The notes below the pieces were generated by a model. The model did not search any database. It saw only the letters and a list, made by a program, of their open reading frames with translations, and was not told the origin of the DNA. Made by a program: the position numbers and the translations under genes. Below, piece after piece: positions 49,101 through 58,196 of a stretch of 64,000 nt of DNA. Origin of the DNA: Prochlorococcus sp. AG-347-K19 (GTDB lineage Bacteria; Cyanobacteriota; Cyanobacteriia; PCC-6307; Cyanobiaceae); contig QCCG01000002.1 of the NCBI GenBank assembly GCA_003281335.1, positions 62,001 to 126,000 on the forward strand. The letters are read 5' to 3'. Each line of letters begins with the position of its first letter. Within the stretch, counting starts at the first letter, position 1.

Positions 49101-50129
49101 GAGGATAAAAAAGACTGGCCAGAGCTCTATTGGAATAATAATGAAAATATTGAAATACTCTCAAATGAAACAATTTTGAATTCAGTTCTTTTAGGAGAAA
49201 CTTTGCCTGATTATTTGGATAATTTGAGTTTTATTAATCTTAAATTAAAACTTGGTCCAGATTTTAAACTTCAATATTCTGAATTAGTTCAAGCTTATTT
49301 AGATACCAAATTAGACCTTGATATAAACGGAAAGGTGGGCAATGATTTAAATGCTAGAGGTCTAATTTATCTTAAAAAAGGTAGAGCTAATCTATATACT
49401 ACTCCATTTAAACTAGATAAAAATAAAGACAATTATATTTTATTTGCATCAAGAAGTGGCGTAGTTCCATACATTAATTTTTCTCTGATTAGTAAAGTTC
49501 CGGATTCTATAATCCCTATAAGTCAAAATAATCAGGATTCAAATATCTCAGGTGATCTTGATGTAAATGCAACTTCTAGTGGTTTGGGATCATTTGGAAT
49601 TGGTAATTCAAGGCTTATCAAAATTGAAGCATCTTATGAAGGATTTTTAGATCAATTATCTTTCGCTGATGAAAATAAAAGAATCCAATTAAGGAGCACG
49701 CCAAGTTATAACAGATCACAAATAATTGGTTTGATTGGTGGTAACTCTGCAAATTTAATAAATAGAGCATTTATTTCTCAACTTAATAATGCTGATGCAT
49801 TTAGTGAAAGATTTCAGTTATCTTTATATCCAGCATTAATAGAAAATAATGATTCATTAAATAATATCTTTTCCAATGAAAATTTAGATATAGAAAATGA
49901 TGGTCAATCATCTTCTAATGAGGAATTTTCTTCTCAGGCTTGGGTAGCCGAAATAGGGCTTGATATTACTGATGCTATAAATTTTGCCTTTCAAACCGTT
50001 CCAGGTAGAGATGATATTTCATCTTTAGGAATTTTGACTTTTCAGGCAAATCCAAACTTAGAATTATTAGGTTCTTATGATTCCAATGGGGATTGGAAAA
50101 GTCAAGTCCAATTATTTTTTAGATATTAA
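46170..50129 (+). CDS. TamB/Tic236-like AsmA-superfamily envelope protein
   Basis: A 1319-aa protein with one N-terminal membrane anchor (about 14-31) and then a very long region of beta-strand repeats rich in Asn, Asp, Lys and Ser. The C-terminal ~400 residues, including DLNARGLIYLKKGRANLYTTPFKL and the final QFFLRY-like end VQLFFRY, correspond to the TamB (DUF490) domain. The family spans the periplasm, and acts in outer-membrane protein assembly (TamAB, plastid Tic236) or lipid transport. Start TTG at 46170 is tentative, as no ATG lies near. It is followed by proA after 66 bp. Confidence 0.85.
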   Translation: MGSNLKKIRSLNFNTKLLLVGMLLPSGFLGSFLLNNFLKEAYSTRKLEIEKSIENILDKNVDLGDYVGIRFLGISLGNSKINDKKNIDSEIKAKNVYIGIMPFRSFLKQKWIVKISPKEASINIDRDFFKRDESYKNARSTKKSQSNYELNFNLNKYSDLKFNKSLLKTKVKGNVIYKSRNRQIIANLKSNFDEKGFLKFKFNTKLNQDFLKLDLFSNGVDLENSEYIIGNRKISFKKGTFKSNFKFNKSSKRTFCEGRFSFANLKIKPEDFAENINSDSTRFSCKNNNLMVNSEKLNYGTLTSNFNLNVPFNKSSNNIDLIGSIGYINSLNPDIKLSGNMPYWFDRRGINFGDIDTSFKINRTQLSNLNIFRKNEIRGFITAKGLLRGKITDPDIFINFNVDYPHFKGIRIRETWEGDIKNENNEFLLNMKNRYSPIPSFLSIKFDSDFKLDNANFIRVFNSNKGTVSIFKEEDSYSWRADNFPLDELELSLNKNQFDRVDGIINGEGSISSDQSSLDGRIAWSLGKYRNINLANSLFNFSVKNNYAYINSSLYPIDGGVIEVEYDSNKNNFINSEFKNVSTSWTILTAVDIFNFDNKKVIPTSKSNILDDLEINNQNKSFKERIDFINNFIENSNVLEEKFNLQKYLNKFRSRYNGKITIQGDKPVNYKLNAKLNGYLDIPKDDYKNNKEEFSIDLEGGLLTGKGSLKINKLPLSTANIFLNKPRDFLGGLDMNLFYDLDTKSFSSQISSNNSSIKNNPIIFDRGIVEFDNSIFNIDFSILINDSEIPINFEGSIPINKSDNLDLRLIGNGKFIELIDIFADEYFTFKEGDVNLRIILKGTLNKPLLNGFIVINDSEIDFFNNKIKDINSIMIFDFDSLEINNLKAKAENSGEIFIKGSLPFYSKNNSDKAKINLKTKRFTLEKDNFNFLIDSDIDLSGSFESPVLGGSLSFNNGFINFNSTNQNNKKENNLIRKEDKKDWPELYWNNNENIEILSNETILNSVLLGETLPDYLDNLSFINLKLKLGPDFKLQYSELVQAYLDTKLDLDINGKVGNDLNARGLIYLKKGRANLYTTPFKLDKNKDNYILFASRSGVVPYINFSLISKVPDSIIPISQNNQDSNISGDLDVNATSSGLGSFGIGNSRLIKIEASYEGFLDQLSFADENKRIQLRSTPSYNRSQIIGLIGGNSANLINRAFISQLNNADAFSERFQLSLYPALIENNDSLNNIFSNENLDIENDGQSSSNEEFSSQAWVAEIGLDITDAINFAFQTVPGRDDISSLGILTFQANPNLELLGSYDSNGDWKSQVQLFFRY

Positions 50130-50195
50130 CTCAGAAAAAAAATTACTTTAAAGAAACGTTTATTTGAATTATTATTAAATTAATTAAAAAATATT

Positions 50196-51506
50196 ATGGC
50201 TAATATCTTTGAAGTTCCTCAACCAGGTAATGATCTTCTAGAAAAAGCTGATAAAGTTCGATCGGCATCAATAAAAATAAGTCAGACTGAAAATCAAAAT
50301 CGAATAAAAGCCTTAAATATTATGGCTGATTATCTAGAAAAAAATTCTAAAGAAATATTAGAGGCTAATAATGCTGATTATTCAAGTGCAGAAAAAAAAG
50401 GTATTTCCAGGGCTTTACTTTCTAGATTAAAGTTATCGCAAGCAAAATTAAATGTAGGAATCGAGGGAGTAAGAAAAGTTGGAGAATTGGCTGATCCTGT
50501 AAATCAAGTTCAAATAAAGAGAGAGCTTTCAAAGGGATTGATATTAGAAAGAAAAACTGTGCCTATTGGAGTCTTAGGTGTTATTTTTGAATCAAGGCCA
50601 GATGCCGTGATGCAGATTAGTTCATTAGCAATAAGATCAGGTAATGGAGTAATGCTAAAAGGTGGTAGTGAAGCCAATTTAACAAATACATCAATAGTGA
50701 AAGCATTGCAAGAAGGTTTAAATGAATTAGGTCTTGATAAAAATGCAATATGTTTACTTACAAGTAGAAAAGATAGTATGGCGATGTTAAATCTTGAGAA
50801 GTATATTAATTTAATAATTCCAAGAGGAAGTAATGAATTAGTTAAATTTATTCAGGAGAATACAAGAATTCCTGTGCTAGGACATGCTGATGGAATTTGT
50901 CATTTGTTTATAGATACTGAGGCAAATCTAGAGATGGCTTTATCAGTCGCTTTGGACAGTAAAATTCAATATCCTGCAGCATGTAATGCTATTGAAACTT
51001 TGTTAGTCCATAAAGATATCGCACCAGCTTTTTTAGAAAAAGCCATTCCTTTATTTAATTCTAATGATGTTAAATTAATTGGAGATAAGAGATCAATTGA
51101 ATTAGGGTTAAAGTATGAGGCTAGTCTAGAAGATTGGAAAACTGAATATTTAGATTTAATTTTATCGATAAAAATTGTTGATGATCTCGAGGAAGCAATC
51201 ACACATATTCAAAAATATAGTTCAAAACATACAGATGGAATAATTACTGAAAATTCAAATACTGCCAATAAATTTATGAATGTAGTTGATAGTGCAGGTG
51301 TTTTTCATAATTGCTCTACTAGGTTTGCAGATGGGTTTAGATATGGATTCGGAGCTGAAGTTGGTATCTCTACTCAAACTCTTCCACCAAGGGGACCTGT
51401 AGGTCTAGAAGGTTTGGTCACTTATAAATATTTCCTTAAAGGTGATGGGAATATAGTTGATGATTTTTCATCAGGAAAGGCTATCTATACACATAAAGAT
51501 CTTTAA
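50196..51506 (+). CDS. proA: Gamma-glutamyl phosphate reductase
   Basis: ProA reduces gamma-glutamyl phosphate to glutamate semialdehyde in proline synthesis. It is an aldehyde-dehydrogenase fold of 436 aa: VPIGVLGVIFESRPDAVMQI, LKGGSEANLTN for NADP binding, the catalytic cysteine region QYPAACNAIETLLVHKD, and FRYGFGAEVGISTQTLPPRGPVGLEGL near the end. The upstream proB partner is not in this window. folB follows after 11 bp. Confidence 0.95.
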   Translation: MANIFEVPQPGNDLLEKADKVRSASIKISQTENQNRIKALNIMADYLEKNSKEILEANNADYSSAEKKGISRALLSRLKLSQAKLNVGIEGVRKVGELADPVNQVQIKRELSKGLILERKTVPIGVLGVIFESRPDAVMQISSLAIRSGNGVMLKGGSEANLTNTSIVKALQEGLNELGLDKNAICLLTSRKDSMAMLNLEKYINLIIPRGSNELVKFIQENTRIPVLGHADGICHLFIDTEANLEMALSVALDSKIQYPAACNAIETLLVHKDIAPAFLEKAIPLFNSNDVKLIGDKRSIELGLKYEASLEDWKTEYLDLILSIKIVDDLEEAITHIQKYSSKHTDGIITENSNTANKFMNVVDSAGVFHNCSTRFADGFRYGFGAEVGISTQTLPPRGPVGLEGLVTYKYFLKGDGNIVDDFSSGKAIYTHKDL

Positions 51507-51517
51507 AACTTTTAAAG

Positions 51518-51880
51518 ATGGAAACTTTTTTAAAAATTGAAAATATTAAACTTTGGGCTAGGGTTGGCGTGCTTGATGAAGAAAGGGAATCAGGACAACT
51601 GTTTATTTTAGATATATTTTTGTGGACTGATTTTGAAAAATGTACAGTAAAAGATGATATTAAAAAAACAGTTGACTATTCAAAATTAGTTCAAATTTTA
51701 AAAGATCAATCAAAGAAAATATATTGTTATACAATCGAAAAATATTCTAAGGCAATATTAGAAATCATTGATCAGGAATTTAAGCTTTCTAAAATTAAAA
51801 TTATTTTGACAAAATGCAATCCTCCAATCATAGGTTTCGATGGAAGGGTTTCAATAGTAAGAATTATTGAAAATAATTAA
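51518..51880 (+). CDS. folB: Dihydroneopterin aldolase
   Basis: FolB cleaves dihydroneopterin to 6-hydroxymethyl-dihydropterin in folate synthesis. The 120-aa protein begins LKIENIKLWARVGVLDEERESGQ, with the conserved Glu in the active-site region, and ends with ILTKCNPPIIGFDGRVSIVRI, where Lys of TKCNPP is the catalytic lysine. The protein is a small octamer-forming fold. Its end overlaps the start of the lipase-like gene by 14 bp. folE is at the far left edge of the window, so the pathway is not clustered. Confidence 0.9.
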   Translation: METFLKIENIKLWARVGVLDEERESGQLFILDIFLWTDFEKCTVKDDIKKTVDYSKLVQILKDQSKKIYCYTIEKYSKAILEIIDQEFKLSKIKIILTKCNPPIIGFDGRVSIVRIIENN

Positions 51881-52478
51881 GGTATTGGAGAAAATAAATC
51901 CTATCATATTGATTCATGGTCTTTGGAATACTTCAAGTATTTTTTCTTCTATTACCCCAAAACTTGATGATATTGGCATTGAATATTTTGCCCCAACTCT
52001 TGAGCATTCATATGGAATGACTTCAATTATTGATTTGACTAATAAATTAAACGAATTAATTTTAGAGAAATACGGTTTAGAAAAAGAAATAGATATTTTG
52101 GGATTTTCTATGGGAGGAATAATTGGTAGGCACTGGCTTCAAAAATATAATGGATATAAAAGAACAAGAAGATTAATATCTATAGGTTCCCCTCATAAAG
52201 GAACTTTGACGGCTCAATTAATACCCAAATACCCTTTTAAAGGAATATCAGAAATGAAAATAAGAAGTAAGTTTTTGAGAGGACTCGCGAATAATGATTT
52301 TTTTCTTAATGAAATTGAGTGTATCAATTTCTTTACTTATTGGGATTTGATGGTTTTTCCTGGCTGGTGGACAAATTTAAATTTTGGAAAAAAAATATCA
52401 GTAAAAGTATATAAACATAGAAATCTTGTAAGAAATAAATCTGTGGTTGATAAAATAATCAATGAAATTGTTATGTAG
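51867..52478 (+). CDS. Lipase-like alpha/beta hydrolase
   Basis: The 203-aa protein has HGLWNTSSIF (17-26) as the oxyanion region and GFSMGG (79-84) with nucleophile Ser81, followed by SIGSPHKGT, an arrangement of the class-3-like or PGAP1-type lipases. It probably cleaves an ester or lipid. The start TTG at 51867 overlaps the end of folB by 14 bp; the next in-frame TTG (about 51885) is an alternative. Its end overlaps the stop of the convergent M3 peptidase gene by 8 bp. Confidence 0.8.
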   Translation: MKIIKVLEKINPIILIHGLWNTSSIFSSITPKLDDIGIEYFAPTLEHSYGMTSIIDLTNKLNELILEKYGLEKEIDILGFSMGGIIGRHWLQKYNGYKRTRRLISIGSPHKGTLTAQLIPKYPFKGISEMKIRSKFLRGLANNDFFLNEIECINFFTYWDLMVFPGWWTNLNFGKKISVKVYKHRNLVRNKSVVDKIINEIVM

Positions 52479-54558
52479 CACCAGATAAGCCTAAGTGTCT
52501 TATTAAGGAATCTGTTTGTGGCTCTCTTCCCCTAAATAGTTTGAATATGTCTAAGGGAGGCAAGCTCCCACCCAAGCTAAGTATTGTATCTTTGAATTTT
52601 TTCCCTATTAACTTTAAGTCTTCAGAGTTTTCTAGATCAGCTTCTTCGAACATTGAGAATGCGTCAGCACTTAGAACTTCAGCCCATTTATATGAGTAAT
52701 ATCCTGCAGAATATCCGCCTGCGAATATATGACTAAAACAACAAAGAAATTGATCTTCTTGAATTGGTTCAATAACGGTAGTTTGTTTTGCAATCTCTCT
52801 TCTTATCTCATCTGCTGTTTTCCCTTTGTTTTTATCAATACTACTGTGCAATCTGAGGTCTGTAATTGCAAAATGTAGTTGTCTTAGAGTCGCCATTCCA
52901 CAATTAAAAGTTCTATTCTTTAGGAGCTTCTCAAAATTCTCGTGGGATAGTTTTTCTCCAGTTTTATAATGCTTAGCAATATTCATAAGAGTATTTTTAT
53001 GAAAACACCAGTTTTCCATAAATTGACTTGGAAGTTCGACTGCATCCCATTCAACGTTGTTGATTCCAGCTGCTTGAGGAAGATTTACAGTAGTAAGCAT
53101 ATGTTGAAGACCATGACCAAATTCATGGAAGAGTGTCTGAACTTCTTCAAAACTCATCAAACTCGGTTTATCTTTTGATGGTGGGGTCTGATTACAAACG
53201 AGATAAGCTACCGGGAGGGTCTTTTTGCCAACATTGTTTTTATTCAAACATTCATCCATCCAAGCCCCTCCTCTCTTTGATTCAGGCCTCGAATATGGAT
53301 CGAGGTAAAAGGAAGCTATTTTGTTATCTTCTTTATTGAGGATATTAAAAAATAAAACGTCATCATTCCAAAGAGGTACCTCATCGGTTGCTTCGACAAC
53401 TTTAATTTCAAAAAGCTTTTCACTTAGTTTAAATAAACCTTTCAAAACATCATTTAGTGGAAACCATGGTCTTAAAGACTCTTGATCCAAATTGAGCTTT
53501 TCCTTTCTAAGGAGTTCCGACCAATAACTAATATCCCATGGCTCAATATTCTGGGATTTAGGAAAACCATTATCTTTAGAAAACTTTTCGAGCGTTTCTA
53601 ATTCAATTTTTGCGGTTTTGAATGCGGGTTCTCTCAATTCTTCTAAAAGGTTTTCAACATTTTTAATTTCTTTCGCCATTTTTGTTGACAAACTTAGTGC
53701 TGCCCAACTTTTGTAACCAAGAAGATTTGCCTGTTTAGTTCTAAGAGATAATATCTTTTCAATAATTTGAGAATTATTTCTTTCTCCTTGAGATGCTCTA
53801 CCAACAAATGCCTTATATAGTTTTTCTCTAAGGTTACGGTCAGTAGCAAATGTCATAAATGAAGTATAAGTTGGAATATCTAGACTTAATTTCCAAGGAC
53901 CATTTTTAATATCAACTTCTTCATCTTTTTTTAAGTGATTGTGAGCAGAAATTGCCATCAATTCAAGCACTCTTTCAGGAAGACCATTAACTTCAGATTT
54001 TTTATTTAATATTAAAAACCATTCGTTAGTGGCATCAAGAACATTGTTACTGAATTCGGTTGACAGCTTCCCAAGTTTTTCTGAAATTTTGTTAAATTCT
54101 TCTTGATCATTTTTTTGTAAGGAAATACCTCTATGTTGCATCTCAAGAATTTCTTTATCTAATATTCTGTTTTTAATTTGATCAAAGTTATTTGTCTCTT
54201 TAAGCTTGACTAAAGAGTTGTAAATTATTTTGCTTTGCCCGAATTTATTACTCAAGCTAATAATCTCTGGAAGAAATTTTGAATATATACCTCTTAAACT
54301 TTCGGAATTATTTACAGCATTAAGGTGACTTATTACTCCCCAACTCCATCTAAGAATTTCATTGACTTCATTTAAAGGATTTATTACCTTATCCCAATTT
54401 AAATCATTTTGAATTAAATAATTAGATAAATTTTTTTCTATTTTTTTAAATTCTTCAGTTATATTTTCTAGTACAACCGGAAATTGTTTACTTATGCTTT
54501 CGGGAGTAAATTTTTTAAATTCAGGTAATTCTCCATATTTAAAAATTGAGGTATCCAT
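52471..54558 (-). CDS. prlC: M3 family oligopeptidase (PrlC/OpdA-like)
   Basis: A zinc oligopeptidase of 695 aa that degrades short peptides in the cytosol. HEFGH at residues 478-482 is the HExxH motif, in the M3 context TLFHEFGHGLQHML. The third ligand Glu is expected in NNVEWDAVELPSQFMENW shortly after. FAGGYSAGYYSYKWAEVLSADAFSMF is the substrate-binding block near the C-terminus. It is the last gene of the minus-strand operon, 13 bp after ndhD. Confidence 0.94.
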   Translation of the reverse strand: MDTSIFKYGELPEFKKFTPESISKQFPVVLENITEEFKKIEKNLSNYLIQNDLNWDKVINPLNEVNEILRWSWGVISHLNAVNNSESLRGIYSKFLPEIISLSNKFGQSKIIYNSLVKLKETNNFDQIKNRILDKEILEMQHRGISLQKNDQEEFNKISEKLGKLSTEFSNNVLDATNEWFLILNKKSEVNGLPERVLELMAISAHNHLKKDEEVDIKNGPWKLSLDIPTYTSFMTFATDRNLREKLYKAFVGRASQGERNNSQIIEKILSLRTKQANLLGYKSWAALSLSTKMAKEIKNVENLLEELREPAFKTAKIELETLEKFSKDNGFPKSQNIEPWDISYWSELLRKEKLNLDQESLRPWFPLNDVLKGLFKLSEKLFEIKVVEATDEVPLWNDDVLFFNILNKEDNKIASFYLDPYSRPESKRGGAWMDECLNKNNVGKKTLPVAYLVCNQTPPSKDKPSLMSFEEVQTLFHEFGHGLQHMLTTVNLPQAAGINNVEWDAVELPSQFMENWCFHKNTLMNIAKHYKTGEKLSHENFEKLLKNRTFNCGMATLRQLHFAITDLRLHSSIDKNKGKTADEIRREIAKQTTVIEPIQEDQFLCCFSHIFAGGYSAGYYSYKWAEVLSADAFSMFEEADLENSEDLKLIGKKFKDTILSLGGSLPPLDIFKLFRGREPQTDSLIRHLGLSGAT

Positions 54559-54571
54559 CTATTAAAATAAT

Positions 54572-56113
54572 CTAATTAACTAAGGTGGGTATTAACCCAA
54601 CTAACTTAGCTAGAGTGAGCTGTTGACTGAGAGCATTTGTTGAAGATTCATATAAATTAATTGCGATTTTTGGCCAAAAACCTATCACCAAAGTAGGCAA
54701 CAATAAGCTGAACCCAATCGTCAATTCTCTACCATTCATCTCTTTAACTGTGGCTAGTGCAGGAATTCTAGGGCCAAAGAATACTCTTCTACACATTGAT
54801 AGTAGATATATTGGTGTTAGAACTAAACCTATAGCTGCAATAAGAATAGTGATCGATCTAAAGATAGAGCTGAACCCTTCTTGGCTAGTGATTCCTAAAA
54901 ATACAGTTATTTCACTTATAAATCCGCTCATCCCGGGCAGGGCTAGAGAGGCCAAGGAACTTGTCAAGAAAAAAGCAAAAGTTATTGGCAAGACCTTTGC
55001 CAAACCACCCATATTTGGTATTGAAAGAGTATTTGTTCTTTCATAGAACGAACCCGTAACAAAAAACATAGCTGCAGCTATAAGTCCGTGACTAATCATT
55101 TGGAGCATCGCCCCACTTATACCTAAAGCATCTACTGCTCCAATCCCTAATAGAACAAAACCCATATGACTCACAGAGCTACATGCAATTCTCCTTTTAA
55201 CATTATCTTGGGCAAATGCATTTAGAGCTCCGTAAATTATATTAATAATTCCAAGAATAATTAACGCAGGTGCAATTTGAAGATGTACTTCAGGTAATAT
55301 TTGAACATTGAATCTTAAGAGGGCATAACCTCCCATTTTTAAGAGTATTCCAGCAAGTAACATTGAAACTGGAGCATTAGCCTCTCCATGTGCATCGGGT
55401 AACCAAGTATGCAATGGAAAAATAGGAAGTTTTACTCCAAAACCAATTAAAAATCCTAAATAAGATAATAAAGCCAGGCTTCCTGTTACATGTTTATTGG
55501 TTAAATCGGTAATATTTAAAGTAAAAGTATCGCCACTCAAAGCAAGTGCAAGACCACTTATGAGTATTAACAGAGAAGCTAAAGCTGTATAAAGAATAAA
55601 TTTTGTGGCCGCATATAATTTCTTCTTCCCTCCCCAAATAGCAATAAGAAGATATACCGGAACCAATTCAAGTTCCCATGCCAAGAAAAACAATAGGAAA
55701 TCTTGAGAAAGGAAAACTAATGCTTGTGCTGAGGCTTGCACTAATAAAAGAGCAAAATATAGATTAGATTTTTTCTTAATTTTCCAACTAGCCGCAGCCG
55801 ATAAAAATGTAATTAAACCGCTTAAAGCTACTAAAGGAGCAGATAACCCATCTACGCCAAGAGACCACTCTAAGCCTATAGATGGTAACCAAGAAGCTCT
55901 TTCTACCAGTTGTAAAGAACTATCTGAAGTATTGAATTTTTGAAAAAGGACGCCGATTATAATTAAAAAATCTATAAACAAAAAACTTAATGAGATATTT
56001 CTAGGGAGTGAATTATCTTCTCCTTCTTTTGAACTCAAGAAAGGCATTATTAATGCCCCAATTAAAGGCAGTAAAACAATAGACGATAGCCAAGGAAAAG
56101 ATTCTAGATTCAT
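54572..56113 (-). CDS. ndhD: NAD(P)H-quinone oxidoreductase chain 4
   Basis: NdhD is a proton-pumping antiporter-like subunit of cyanobacterial NDH-1. The 513-aa sequence has about 14 membrane helices, with the conserved [12 protein letters not shown] (Glu in helix 5) and [14 protein letters not shown] blocks, [43 protein letters not shown], and [10 protein letters not shown]. Whether it is the NdhD1 (respiratory) or CO2-uptake paralog is not decided by sequence here, although 513 aa and the lack of a paired ndhF nearby favour NdhD1. thrB lies 79 bp upstream. Confidence 0.93.
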   Translation of the reverse strand: MNLESFPWLSSIVLLPLIGALIMPFLSSKEGEDNSLPRNISLSFLFIDFLIIIGVLFQKFNTSDSSLQLVERASWLPSIGLEWSLGVDGLSAPLVALSGLITFLSAAASWKIKKKSNLYFALLLVQASAQALVFLSQDFLLFFLAWELELVPVYLLIAIWGGKKKLYAATKFILYTALASLLILISGLALALSGDTFTLNITDLTNKHVTGSLALLSYLGFLIGFGVKLPIFPLHTWLPDAHGEANAPVSMLLAGILLKMGGYALLRFNVQILPEVHLQIAPALIILGIINIIYGALNAFAQDNVKRRIACSSVSHMGFVLLGIGAVDALGISGAMLQMISHGLIAAAMFFVTGSFYERTNTLSIPNMGGLAKVLPITFAFFLTSSLASLALPGMSGFISEITVFLGITSQEGFSSIFRSITILIAAIGLVLTPIYLLSMCRRVFFGPRIPALATVKEMNGRELTIGFSLLLPTLVIGFWPKIAINLYESSTNALSQQLTLAKLVGLIPTLVN

Positions 56114-56192
56114 TTATGTAATGAATAATTTTTTTATTCTAGTTGAAGTTGTACTAGCTTGAGACTATAACATTAAAAATGTCTAAGTAAAA

Positions 56193-57140
56193 CTACTTAC
56201 CAGAGATAGTGCTAAATTGGCTGCCGGTTGTTTGAACGTCTAAGAACGGTGCTCTGCTAGCTACACCTGACTTCTCCCACGCTTTCACCATGGCTTGACT
56301 GACTTTTTTACCATTTTCTTTTTTACACAAAGCTAAGATGCTTGGTCCAGCCCCACTAATTGCGCATCCTAAAGCACCTGCATTTAGTGCGGCATCTTTA
56401 ACTTCTAATCCACCCTTAATAAGTTTCCATCTGTAGGGTTCATGTAATTTATCAAACATTCCCTCTTTTATAAGTTCCGCATTACCTGCTTTCAAGCCGT
56501 TTAGTAACAAAGTAAGTGCCCCCATATTTGTAACTGCATCAGATATGGGTACATTCTTGGGCATAACCTTTCTTGCTTCACTAGTGCTTAGACGAATTGC
56601 AGGTATTGCTACAACAGCTTTAATTGAATCGTGCCAATCACATCTAATGATTCTCCATCTTTGAGAAGAAGACCTGGCTGTCAAACAAAGCCCACCCAGA
56701 AGAGAGGGAACTACATTATCAGGATGACCTTCTATATCAATGGCAAGTTCAAGGAGTTTTTCTTTGGACAATGGAGAGTTCATTATTGCATTTGCTCCGA
56801 TTAATCCAGCAACTATTGCTGTAGCACTACTTCCAAGCCCGCGTGCTGGCGGCACTGCCAACTTAACTCTTGCTTCAAGTGCAAAAGAATCCATATTTGC
56901 GCTCTCCCATACTTTCTGAGCTGCTCTAAAAACTAAATTTTCAGGTCCTCCTCTTAAATGATTACCATCTGTACTTTCCATTATTAAATCAAATCTATCT
57001 CCACCACCTTCTATTCTTGTAAAAATAAACTCATTATATAAATCTAATGCTGCTCCAAGACAATCGAATCCAGGCCCTAAATTGGCAGTTGTGGAAGGCA
57101 CTGTTACCCTTAATTTTTTACCTACTTCAGGAATTGACAT
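56193..57140 (-). CDS. thrB: Homoserine kinase
   Basis: ThrB phosphorylates homoserine on the route to threonine. A GHMP kinase of 315 aa: VTVPSTTANLGPGFDCLGAAL at the start, the ATP-binding VPPARGLGSSATAIVAGL, and GALGCAISGAGPSILALC near the C-terminus. Glk is 11 bp upstream on the same strand, which places a sugar kinase next to an amino-acid kinase, a common arrangement in picocyanobacteria. Confidence 0.95.
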   Translation of the reverse strand: MSIPEVGKKLRVTVPSTTANLGPGFDCLGAALDLYNEFIFTRIEGGGDRFDLIMESTDGNHLRGGPENLVFRAAQKVWESANMDSFALEARVKLAVPPARGLGSSATAIVAGLIGANAIMNSPLSKEKLLELAIDIEGHPDNVVPSLLGGLCLTARSSSQRWRIIRCDWHDSIKAVVAIPAIRLSTSEARKVMPKNVPISDAVTNMGALTLLLNGLKAGNAELIKEGMFDKLHEPYRWKLIKGGLEVKDAALNAGALGCAISGAGPSILALCKKENGKKVSQAMVKAWEKSGVASRAPFLDVQTTGSQFSTISGK

Positions 57141-57151
57141 TTTTTTGTTTT

Positions 57152-58186
57152 TTAAGTTTTTAAAAGCATTTTTGCTCTACAGGCTGCACTAAAAAGTCCA
57201 AACTCTTCATCTAAAATTACTTTCATAGGTATTGTTTTAAGAATATCTTTTAATCTTCCCTTGTCGAAAAATTGTTTTAAAAATAAATCTGATTTAAAGT
57301 TTTTGAAATGTTTTGATGCTGTTCCTCCAGAAATCCATAACCCGCCAAAGCACAATTCTTGAAGAGCAACATCTCCCAATAAAGAGGCATAAGCGCCTAA
57401 CCAAATCCTCTCAACTTCTATCATTAGCTGATCCCCTTCTTTAGAAAGGTTACAAATTTTTTCAGGTAGTTCTTTTCTCGCAGCATCAAAAATTTTTATT
57501 TTTTTTAAATATTGTTGTAGAGGATGGTTTTGGGCATCAGGTTTGCTTAGTCTCCATTCGGCAATTCTTGATAAGCCAGTGCCACTAATAATTCTTTCAG
57601 AAGATATCCTTTCAACTTTTAGGTAATTCTTAAGCCAAATTTTTAATTCCCATTCTAATCTTGACTTTGGGGCGTACTCAACATGACCACCTTCACTAGC
57701 TAAAATTTTTACCTTTTCCCCTGATATTATTCCTCTTGCAATGCCCAAGCCAGTTCCAGCTCCAACAATGGCATGCAAATCATTATTAGCTCCTTCGGCA
57801 TGGGATCCAATTTGGATAGTAGAGTATTGATTTTTTTTTAAAAAAGGTATTCCATAAATCTGTACAGCAAAATCATTTATTAGCTCACAGCTTTTAAAAT
57901 TAAATTTACTCTGTAAAGCATTTCCAGAAATATTCCATGGCAAGTTTATGATTTTTGCGTTGTTGTTAGCTAATGGACCAGCTACTGCAAAACATGCAGA
58001 AGAAGGATGATCAATATTTTTGCATTCTTTATTGAGAAAATCTTCTAGGATTAGTTCAAAAGAACCCCAATCAGAAGATATATATTTCTTTTTAAATATT
58101 AACTTGGGTGAATTATTATTTATTTCTCTTTCGAAAATTCCTAATAGAACCTTTGTACCTCCTAAATCACAAGCAAGAAAATTCAT
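57152..58186 (-). CDS. glk: Glucokinase
   Basis: The 344-aa protein begins MNFLACDLGGTKVLLGIF, the phosphate-1 motif of the hexokinase fold, and has ACFAVAGPL, LINDFAVQIYGIP with the catalytic Asp, and VGAGTGLGIARGI. It fits the GlK family that phosphorylates glucose, although hexose specificity cannot be read here. It lies between thrS (10 bp) and thrB (11 bp), so these genes are cotranscribed. Confidence 0.93.
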   Translation of the reverse strand: MNFLACDLGGTKVLLGIFEREINNNSPKLIFKKKYISSDWGSFELILEDFLNKECKNIDHPSSACFAVAGPLANNNAKIINLPWNISGNALQSKFNFKSCELINDFAVQIYGIPFLKKNQYSTIQIGSHAEGANNDLHAIVGAGTGLGIARGIISGEKVKILASEGGHVEYAPKSRLEWELKIWLKNYLKVERISSERIISGTGLSRIAEWRLSKPDAQNHPLQQYLKKIKIFDAARKELPEKICNLSKEGDQLMIEVERIWLGAYASLLGDVALQELCFGGLWISGGTASKHFKNFKSDLFLKQFFDKGRLKDILKTIPMKVILDEEFGLFSAACRAKMLLKT

Positions 58187-58196
58187 AGATTAGAAA

